From the NCBI GenBank assembly GCA_965198995.1, contig CBDAQG010000002.1, forward strand, positions 2,356,001 through 2,420,000: DNA of 64,000 nt. The letters run 5' to 3'. The notes under the pieces are model-generated. The model was not told where the DNA came from. It did not search any database and saw nothing but the letters and a program-made list of their open reading frames with translations. This stretch comes from CAXMMR01 sp965198995 (GTDB lineage Bacteria > Pseudomonadota > Alphaproteobacteria > Acetobacterales > Acetobacteraceae). Positions within the stretch are counted from its first letter, which is position 1, and every line of letters begins with the position of its first letter. The translations under genes and the position numbers were made by a program. This document shows, one piece after another, positions 57,765 through 64,000 of this stretch.

Positions 57765-60700
57765 ACATCTCCGCCCCCTTCATCCGTCGGCCGATCGCAA
57801 CGACGCTGCTCACCTTGGCGATCCTCGCTGCCGGCGCGATTGCGTTTTTCCAATTGCCGGTCGCCTCGCTGCCGGAGGTCGACTTTCCGACGATCTCGGT
57901 GCAGGCGCAGCTGCCGGGGGCTGATCCGGAGACGGTGGCGACGTCGCTGGCGAGCCCGTTGGAGCGGCATCTTGGGCAGATCGCCGACGTCACCGAGATG
58001 ACGTCGCAGAGCCAGACCGGGCAGGCGCGCGTCAACCTGCAGTTCGGCCTGGATCGGGACATCAACGGCGCGGCGCGCGACGTCGAGGCGGCGATCAACG
58101 CGGCGCGGGCGGACCTGCCGACCAACCTGCTGTCCAACCCGATCTATCGCAAGGTGAACCCGGCCGACGCGCCGATCCTGATCGTCTCGCTGACCTCGGC
58201 GACGCTGACGCGCGGCCAGATGTATGACGCCGCCAGCAACGTGCTGCAGCAGCAGCTCTCGCAGCTCACTGGCGTGGGGCAGGTCATCATCAGCGGCTCG
58301 GCGCTGCCGGCGGTGCGGGTCGAGCTGGAGCCGCAGGCGCTGTTCAAATACGGCATCGGGCTGGAGGACGTGCGGGCCGCACTCGCCTCAGCCAATGCCA
58401 ACGCGCCAAAGGGCATTCTCGACCTCGGCAACCAGCGCCTGCAGATCTACACCAATGACCAGGCGAGCCATGCGGCCGATTACCGACCGCTGGTGATCGC
58501 CTACCGCAGCGGCCATGCGGTGCACCTGACCGACATCGCCAGCGTCGACGACAGCGTGCAGGACCTACGTAACCTGGGGCTCGCCAACGGCAAGCCGGCG
58601 GTGCTGGTGATCGTCTTCAAGCAGCCGGGCGCGAACGTCATCCAGACGGTGGACGCGATCAAGGCGGCGGTGCCGAAGCTGCGCGCGGCGTTGCCCTCGG
58701 ACATCGACCTCACCTTCGCCTCCGACAGCACCATCAGCATCCGCGCCTCGCTCGCCGACACCGAGGTGACGCTGGTGATCTCGGTGCTGCTGGTGACCGC
58801 GGTGGTTTGGGTGTTCCTGCGCAATGCGCGGGCGACGCTGATCCCGATGGTTGCCGTGCCGGTCTCGGTGATCGGCACCTTTGGGGCGATGTATCTGTGC
58901 GGCTTCAGCCTCGACAACCTGTCGCTGATGGCGCTCACGATCTCGACCGGGTTCGTCGTCGACGACGCGATCGTGGTGCTGGAGAACATCTCGCGCCACA
59001 TGGAAGACGGCATGCCGCGCGTGCAGGCTGCGTTGCAGGGCGCGCAAGAGGTCGGCTTCACCATCGTCTCGATCACCCTGTCGCTGATCGCGGTGTTCCT
59101 GCCGATCCTGCTGATGGGCGGGATCGTCGGGCGGCTGTTCCGTGAGTTCGCCGTCACCCTGTCGATGGCGATCCTGGTGTCGCTGGTGATCTCGTTGACG
59201 ACGACGCCGATGCTGTGCGCGCTGTTCCTGCGCCCACAGGCGCCGCCGCGCGACTATCCCGGCCATCGCCGGGGTTTCGGCGAGCGTATCCAATCGCTCT
59301 ACGGCCGCAGCCTCGCCTGGACGCTCGATCATAACGGCCTGGTGCTGATCGTGCTCGCCGCCGTGGTGGTGCTGAACGTGGCGCTGATCGTGGTGATCCC
59401 GAAGGGGTTCTTCCCGACCCAGGACACCGGCCGGCTGATCGGCTCGCTGCAGGCCGATCAGAGCATCTCGTTCCAGTCGATGAGCAAGAAACTCACCCAG
59501 ATGATGGGTATCGTGCAGAGCGATCCGGCGGTGGCGTCCGTGGTCGGCTTCACCGGCGCCGGCGGCGGCGGCGCGGCCTCGCAGACCAACACCGGCAGCG
59601 TCTACGTCTCGCTCAAGCCGAAAGGCGATCGCGACAGCCTCGACGTGATCACGACCCGGCTGCGGCGCAAGCTCGCGCGGGTGCCGGGCGGCCGGCTGAC
59701 CATGGTGCCGGCGCAGGACATCCGCGTCGGCGGCCGGCAGACCAACGCCGCCTACCAGTACACGCTGCAGGCCGACAGCACGGCCGAGGTGTTTGACTGG
59801 GCGCCGAAGCTGCTCGCGGTGCTGGAGCGCGACCCGGCGCTGGCCGACGTGCAGTCCGACCAGCAGCAGGCCGGGCTCGAATCGGTGGTGACGATCGATC
59901 GCTCCACAGCGACGCGGCTGGGGCTGAACACCCTGCAGATCGACAACACGCTGTATGACGCCTTCGGCCAGCGCTCCGTCTCGACTATCTACAACGCGCT
60001 CAACCAATATCACGTGGTGATGGAGGTGGCGCCGAAATACTGGCAGAACTCGGACATCCTGAACCGTGTCTGGATCAGCACCAGCGGCGGCACGCCAACC
60101 GGCACCGCGACCACCAACGCGCCATCCGGCACCGTCAGCGCGACCACGAGCGCGACGACGAGTGCGATGGCCAGCTCGGCGAACGGCCTGAACGACAGCC
60201 AGCGCAACGCGGCGCAGAACGCGCTCGCCGCGAGCGGCAGCTCGGTCGCCTCCTCCGGCGCCTCGGTGAGCACCGGGGTGGAGACGATGGTGCCGCTGTC
60301 AGCGGTCGCCAGCTTCGGCAACGGCAAGACGCCGCTCTCGGTGAACCATCAAAGCCAGTTCGTCGCCGTCACGATCTCGTTCAACCTCGCGCCCGGACGC
60401 TCGCTGTCGGACGCGTCGGCGGCGATCGCCCGGGCCAAGGCGCAGCTGCACATGCCGGAGGATATCGTGGGCGGCTTTGCCGGCACTGCGCAGGTGTTCC
60501 AGCAGTCGCTCAACAGCGAGGCGACGCTGATCGCGGCGGCGCTGCTGGCGGTCTACATCGTGCTCGGCGTGCTCTACGAGAGCTTCGTACACCCGATCAC
60601 CATCCTCTCGACGCTGCCCTCGGCCGGCGTCGGCGCGGTGCTGGCGCTGATGCTGCTCAACATCGAGTTCTCGCTGATTGCGGTCATCGGCGTCATCTTG

Positions 60701-61048
60701 CTGATCGGCATCGTCAAGAAGAACGCGATCCTGATGATCGACTTCGCGCTCGGGGTGGAGCGTGGCGAGGGGGTGGCGCCGCGCGAGGCGATTTTCCAGG
60801 CCTGCCTGATGCGCTTTCGGCCGATCATGATGACGACCGCCGCCGCCTTGCTCGGGGCGCTGCCGCTCGCACTCGCCTATGGCAACGGCGCCGAGTTGCG
60901 CCGGCCGCTCGGCATCGCCATCGTCGGTGGGTTGATCCTCAGCCAGGCGCTGACGCTGTACACGACGCCGGCGGTTTACCTCGCGCTGGACCGGCTACGG
61001 CTGCGCGCGAGGCGACATGGTGGCGGCCAGGTTCAGGCCGCGGAATGA
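57761..61048 (+). CDS. mdtC: RND efflux pump subunit MdtC-like with Ser/Thr-rich insert
   Basis: A 1095-residue RND protein, about 60 residues longer than MdtC/MdtB. The only start that retains helix 1 (NISAPFIRRPIATTLLTLAI) is TTG 57761, at the edge of an A/T repeat. SLMALTISTGFVVDDAIVVL is helix 4, and GIVKKNAILMIDFALGVERG helix 10. Residues about 770-837 are a low-complexity Ala/Ser/Thr insert (TATTNAPSGTVSATTSATTS is part) just before METMVPLSAV-type docking-domain sequence; it is absent from MdtB. It forms the pump with MdtB. Confidence 0.93.
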   Translation: MNISAPFIRRPIATTLLTLAILAAGAIAFFQLPVASLPEVDFPTISVQAQLPGADPETVATSLASPLERHLGQIADVTEMTSQSQTGQARVNLQFGLDRDINGAARDVEAAINAARADLPTNLLSNPIYRKVNPADAPILIVSLTSATLTRGQMYDAASNVLQQQLSQLTGVGQVIISGSALPAVRVELEPQALFKYGIGLEDVRAALASANANAPKGILDLGNQRLQIYTNDQASHAADYRPLVIAYRSGHAVHLTDIASVDDSVQDLRNLGLANGKPAVLVIVFKQPGANVIQTVDAIKAAVPKLRAALPSDIDLTFASDSTISIRASLADTEVTLVISVLLVTAVVWVFLRNARATLIPMVAVPVSVIGTFGAMYLCGFSLDNLSLMALTISTGFVVDDAIVVLENISRHMEDGMPRVQAALQGAQEVGFTIVSITLSLIAVFLPILLMGGIVGRLFREFAVTLSMAILVSLVISLTTTPMLCALFLRPQAPPRDYPGHRRGFGERIQSLYGRSLAWTLDHNGLVLIVLAAVVVLNVALIVVIPKGFFPTQDTGRLIGSLQADQSISFQSMSKKLTQMMGIVQSDPAVASVVGFTGAGGGGAASQTNTGSVYVSLKPKGDRDSLDVITTRLRRKLARVPGGRLTMVPAQDIRVGGRQTNAAYQYTLQADSTAEVFDWAPKLLAVLERDPALADVQSDQQQAGLESVVTIDRSTATRLGLNTLQIDNTLYDAFGQRSVSTIYNALNQYHVVMEVAPKYWQNSDILNRVWISTSGGTPTGTATTNAPSGTVSATTSATTSAMASSANGLNDSQRNAAQNALAASGSSVASSGASVSTGVETMVPLSAVASFGNGKTPLSVNHQSQFVAVTISFNLAPGRSLSDASAAIARAKAQLHMPEDIVGGFAGTAQVFQQSLNSEATLIAAALLAVYIVLGVLYESFVHPITILSTLPSAGVGAVLALMLLNIEFSLIAVIGVILLIGIVKKNAILMIDFALGVERGEGVAPREAIFQACLMRFRPIMMTTAAALLGALPLALAYGNGAELRRPLGIAIVGGLILSQALTLYTTPAVYLALDRLRLRARRHGGGQVQAAE

Positions 61049-61101
61049 CGCCGAAGCCCCGCCGCTGGGTTCCCTCGCGCACCCAGACGACCGCCCGACT
61101 G

Positions 61102-62418
61102 TCAGTTGTTGGACTTGGCTGAACCGAGCCCTGTGACGAAGCCGGCGCCGGATATCTCGAACACCGTTCCACCTCCAAGGTCGCCACCGGCGCCGCCGCT
61201 GGTTGTCGTGCCGTAGAGGTTGCCAGCCGCGTCGACGGTCAGCCCGGCCTGTGGGATGTCGCCGTCATTGCCGCCGGTAAAGGTGTGAAGCGGCGTCATC
61301 GTCGTGTGGTCGGCCGACAGCTTGAACACGGCGCCGAGGTAGGCGCCGTCGCCGAACTCGTCCGCGCCGCCATTCGTGGTGCCGTACAGGTTGCCTGCCG
61401 CATCGACCAGGAGCGCGCCCTGGGGCACCGCCCCGTTGGGGTCGTTGCTGCCGAAGCTGGCGATCGTGGTGAGGGTGGTGTGGCCGGGGCCGGCCAACTC
61501 GAAGATCGTGCCGCCATAGCCGGGGCCGCCGCCGGTCGTCGTCCCATACAGATTGCCGGCGGCATCCAGCGTCAGCCCGCCCTGCGGGTTGGCGCCGTTG
61601 TTGCCGTTAAACACCGCCAGGGTGGTCAGCGTCGCATGATTTGGCCCCGACAGCTCGAACACCGTGCCCCCATCGCCAGGCCCGCCGCGAAACGTGGTGC
61701 CGAACAGGTGGCCGGCGGCGTCGGCCACCATGGTGGCCCCTGGGCTCGCGCCGTTCACGGCGGCGGCGAACGACACGATGGTCGTCAGGGTTTTGTGATT
61801 TGGTCCCGACAGTCGGAACACGGTGCCGTCGCCGTCAGCGCCGCCAGCGCTTGTCGTTCCGAACAGGCTGTCAGTGGCGAAGGCGGAGGCCAGGACGCTG
61901 GCGCCGGCCGGTGGGGCGAGCGTCAGCCCCCCGAGCGGTGTCGCCCCGTTCAGGCCGGCGAACGAGATCAACGTTGTCAGATGGCGATGCCCCGCCCCGG
62001 ACAGCTCAAAGCCCGTCCCCATGCCTGCCGTGCCGCCGGACGACGTCGTGCCATACAGGTGGCCGAACGCGTCCAGCGTCAGCGTCGCTCTGGGGCTCGT
62101 GCCGTTGGTGCCATCGAACGTGACGACGGTTTTGAACGTCGTGTGATTGCTGCCGGACAGCTCGAAGACGATACCCTGGCCCGACGCGCCTCCAGGTTGA
62201 TAGCCAGGCCCGCCGAAGGCTGTCGTCCCATACAGGTTGTCGTCGACGTCAAACGTCAGGCCGCTCAACGCGACAGACCCGTTTAGGCCCTCAAACGACG
62301 CCAGCGTGGTGAAGACCGGGCCCGTCGATGCAGCCCGGGCAGAGGGTACGACCGTCGTCAGAGCGGTCGCAAAACCAAGAAGCACGCGGCTGCGCGCCAG
62401 GCGGGTCATATCGATCAT
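61102..62418 (-). CDS. GloVer-repeat (TIGR03803-type) extracytoplasmic protein
   Basis: The start is ATG 62418 (MIDMTRLARSRVLLGFATAL), nine bases after GGAG; ATG 62436 is an alternative. The product is 438 residues with a signal peptide cut near ARA-AS. The mature protein is seven repeats of about 50 residues, each with a NLYGTT or LFGTT core (NLYGTTAFGG, HLYGTTSSGG, SLFGTTSAGG, HLFGTTFRGG and so on) and a following VFELSG strand. This is a predicted beta-propeller-like fold. Family members are surface or secreted proteins of unknown function. It converges with the mdt operon; no large repeat separates them. Confidence 0.85.
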   Translation of the reverse strand: MIDMTRLARSRVLLGFATALTTVVPSARAASTGPVFTTLASFEGLNGSVALSGLTFDVDDNLYGTTAFGGPGYQPGGASGQGIVFELSGSNHTTFKTVVTFDGTNGTSPRATLTLDAFGHLYGTTSSGGTAGMGTGFELSGAGHRHLTTLISFAGLNGATPLGGLTLAPPAGASVLASAFATDSLFGTTSAGGADGDGTVFRLSGPNHKTLTTIVSFAAAVNGASPGATMVADAAGHLFGTTFRGGPGDGGTVFELSGPNHATLTTLAVFNGNNGANPQGGLTLDAAGNLYGTTTGGGPGYGGTIFELAGPGHTTLTTIASFGSNDPNGAVPQGALLVDAAGNLYGTTNGGADEFGDGAYLGAVFKLSADHTTMTPLHTFTGGNDGDIPQAGLTVDAAGNLYGTTTSGGAGGDLGGGTVFEISGAGFVTGLGSAKSNN

Positions 62419-62539
62419 TGAACAGTTCTCCACCATTTCCGATGCTACGGCAAACGTCCTGGTCGCATAGCCCGGCTGTCGATATGAGCGTAGGCTGCCC
62501 GGCGCCGCGGCTGAGGCGGCGCAGCGAGGGCTTTACATC

Positions 62540-62665
62540 ATGGCGAAAAGTCAGGACCGCGGCGGCCGCGAGCCGAAGAAGCCGAAGGCGTCCGCCAAGA
62601 AGCCGCCGCCGGTCTCGGTGTTCAACAAGCCGGCGCCGACACCAACCAGCTCCGGCCGCAAGTAG
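62540..62665 (+). CDS. Small basic Lys/Pro-rich protein
   Basis: Forty-one residues starting MAKSQDRGGREPKKPKASAK and ending SSGRK. The N-terminus resembles a small conserved alphaproteobacterial protein (MAKSQDRGNRE...) that I know only as hypothetical. It is unfolded and basic in appearance, possibly nucleic-acid-binding. It precedes another tiny ORF by three bases. Too short for homology to be certain; the coding status rests on the recognisable N-terminus and the start context. Confidence 0.6.
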   Translation: MAKSQDRGGREPKKPKASAKKPPPVSVFNKPAPTPTSSGRK

Positions 62666-62667
62666 CC

Positions 62668-62832
62668 GTGGCCGACGACCCGCCGGACCCGATGAGCGAG
62701 GCCGAAACCCGGCGCACGCTGCTGCGGGAGGCGATGCGGCCACGACCGGCCAATACGCCGAGCTCGCTTGAGGCGACGCTGGCCCGGATTTCGGCAGAGG
62801 TCACCGCCGATGCGCAGGACAGGGATAAGTAA
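62668..62832 (+). CDS. Small hypothetical helical protein
   Basis: With GTG 62668, three bases after the previous stop, the ORF encodes 54 residues: VADDPPDPMSEAETRRTLLR and later SSLEATLARISAEVTADAQD. It is charged and amphipathic, mostly helix. Codon usage is GC-rich and consistent with the genome. The tight spacing supports a two-gene unit with the upstream small ORF. No family is recognised. Confidence 0.5.
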   Translation: MADDPPDPMSEAETRRTLLREAMRPRPANTPSSLEATLARISAEVTADAQDRDK

Positions 62833-62938
62833 GGCCAGAGGCTCTGCCTCTGGTCTCCGCTGGGGCCTCGGGCCCCAGACCCCCGTTACTTAGGTCAGGA
62901 ACGCCAGGGGCAGAGCCCCTGGCGTTCCTTGCTTAGAA
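62831..62938. repeat. GC-rich repeat modules between small ORFs and groEL
   Basis: AAGGCCAGAGGCTCTGCCTC, GCTGGGGCCTCGGGCCCCAG and then AACGCCAGGGGCAGAGCCCC with TGGCGTTCC. Three hairpins in succession fill the gap between converging genes; the last is a long perfect-looking stem and may terminate groEL. Confidence 0.8.
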
Positions 62939-64000
62939 GTCCATCCCGCCGCCCATGCCGCCCATTCCGCCCATGCCGCCGCCGCCCATTCCGCCGCCGG
63001 CGAGCGCCGACTTCTCCGGCCGCTCGGCGACCATCGCCTCGGTGGTGATCATCAGCGAGGCGATTGAGGCCGCATGCTGCAGCGCCGAGCGCACCACCTT
63101 GGTCGGGTCGATGATGCCGGCCTCGACCATGTCCTTGTAGACGCCGCTCTGGGCGTCGAAGCCGTAATTGTAGTCGTTGCTCTCGAGCACCTTGCCGGAG
63201 ATCACGGCGCCGTCTTCGCCGGCGTTCTGGCTGATCTGGCGCATCGGGGCGGCGAGCGCCTTGCGGACCACTTCGATGCCGAAGCGCTGGTCGTCGTTGT
63301 CGGCCTTCAGGCCGAGCAGGACGAGCGAGGCGCGGGCGAGGGCGACGCCGCCGCCGGGGACGATGCCTTCCTCGACCGCCGCGCGCGTCGCGTGCAGGCC
63401 GTCATCGACGCGGTCCTTGCGCTCCTTCACCTCGACCTCGGTCGCGCCGCCGACGCGGATCACGGCGACGCCGCCGGCGAGCTTGGCGAGACGCTCCTGC
63501 AGCTTCTCGCGGTCGTAGTCCGAGGTGGTCTCCTCGACCTGGGCGCGGATCTGGGCGCAGCGGCCCTTGATGTCGTCGCCCTTACCGGCGCCTTCGACGA
63601 CGGTGGTGGTCTCCTTCTCGATCAGCACCTTCTTGGCCTGGCCGAGCATGTCGAGGGTCACCGTCTCGAGCTTGATGCCGAGGTCGTCGCTGATCACGGT
63701 GCCGCCGGTGAGGATGGCGAGGTCTTCAAGCATCGCCTTGCGGCGGTCACCGAAGCCCGGCGCCTTGACGGCCGCGACCTTCAGGCCGCCACGCAGCTTG
63801 TTGACCACGAGGGTGGCGAGCGCCTCGCCCTCGACGTCCTCGGCGACGATCAGCAACGGCCGGGCGGACTGCACCACCGCCTCGAGCAGCGGCAGGATGG
63901 ATTGCAGGTTCGACAGCTTCTTCTCGTGCAGCAGGATGTAGGGGTCGTCGAGCTGCGCCGTCATCTTCTCGGCGTTGGTGATGAAGTACGGGCTCATGTA
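62933..64000 (-). CDS. groL: Chaperonin GroEL, N-terminal part outside window
   Basis: The reading frame is open from base 64000 (YMSPYFITNAEKM) to the stop at 62933, giving the C-terminal 355 residues, roughly two-thirds of the protein. Apical-domain sequence LIVAEDVEGEALATLVVNKL and VKAPGFGDRRKAMLEDLAIL, then the intermediate/equatorial part GGVAVIRVGGATEVEVKERK and ATRAAVEEGIVPGGGVALAR, are canonical. It ends in a GGM-repeat tail (GGMGGMGGMGGGMDF). GroEL folds proteins with GroES in the cytoplasm. The apparent ATG near the window end is internal. Confidence 0.97.
   Translation of the reverse strand, partial: YMSPYFITNAEKMTAQLDDPYILLHEKKLSNLQSILPLLEAVVQSARPLLIVAEDVEGEALATLVVNKLRGGLKVAAVKAPGFGDRRKAMLEDLAILTGGTVISDDLGIKLETVTLDMLGQAKKVLIEKETTTVVEGAGKGDDIKGRCAQIRAQVEETTSDYDREKLQERLAKLAGGVAVIRVGGATEVEVKERKDRVDDGLHATRAAVEEGIVPGGGVALARASLVLLGLKADNDDQRFGIEVVRKALAAPMRQISQNAGEDGAVISGKVLESNDYNYGFDAQSGVYKDMVEAGIIDPTKVVRSALQHAASIASLMITTEAMVAERPEKSALAGGGMGGGGMGGMGGMGGGMDF

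Noticed and set aside
58565..60013. Minus-strand open frame of 482 residues opposite mdtC
   Set aside because: It is an antisense shadow of the RND gene with His/Arg/Asp-rich composition and no recognisable domain.

Overview
The window is GC-rich chromosomal DNA from an alphaproteobacterium, most likely of the Acetobacteraceae/Rhodospirillales type. The evidence is the circularly permuted two-piece tmRNA gene, the alphaproteobacterial SspB, the hflK-hflC-degP block, a ThyX thymidylate synthase, and the intergenic repeats. The family-level assignment is inference. No rRNA, tRNA, CRISPR array, transposase or integrase was seen. The window starts inside a CNNM/CBS membrane protein gene and ends inside groEL.

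Layout. 1-2.2 kb holds membrane proteins (CorC/HlyC type, DUF3429 type, and a small H-box-like protein). 2.3-5.0 kb is a queuosine block, queA-tgt-queF, on the minus strand. 5.1-6.6 kb holds a VOC protein, sspB and the permuted ssrA gene, so the trans-translation tag RNA and the tag adaptor are adjacent. 6.7-9.4 kb holds thyX, then an AT-richer accessory patch with one unrecognised protein and a decayed fragment of the neighbouring reductase. 9.5-16.7 kb holds a PRISE-like reductase, an exported esterase, msrB-msrA and two alpha/beta hydrolases. 16.8-21.8 kb is a complete five-gene branched-chain/amide-type ABC importer.

22.2-36.7 kb is a coherent sugar/polyol-phosphate locus. It has an SDR, a MalK/UgpC-type ATPase, a GpsA-like dehydrogenase, two permeases, a solute-binding protein, an aldolase-SDR fusion, an FGGY kinase, a SorC-type regulator, a glycerol-1-phosphate-dehydrogenase homologue and a HAD phosphatase. 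Related TGAC-N3/4-GTCA inverted repeats lie at two of its promoters. 36.8-43.6 kb holds carbonic anhydrase, degP-hflC-hflK, mrp, a cold-shock gene and cytochrome b561. 43.9-50.1 kb is a probable polysaccharide/cell-envelope group with a glycosyltransferase, a pyruvyltransferase-like protein, two proteins with DUF4214-like modules, a DUF218 protein, a SPOUT methyltransferase and one unknown. 50.2-52.8 kb holds an aldo/keto reductase, a histidine phosphatase and a probably frameshifted hydrolase. 53.1-61.0 kb is an MdtABC-type RND efflux operon. It is followed by a GloVer-repeat protein, two tiny ORFs and groEL.

Two dispersed repeat families dominate the intergenic DNA. One is an A/T-rich double-hairpin element, mostly found directly 3' of genes. 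The other is a GC-rich MITE-like element with inverted GGCCAGGGGC-type ends. Both appear to have been captured into genes: queA uses a start codon inside a GC element, tgt ends inside an A/T element, and mdtC starts with TTG at the edge of one. Most starts were chosen by ribosome-binding-site position and family N-termini; uncertain ones are flagged.
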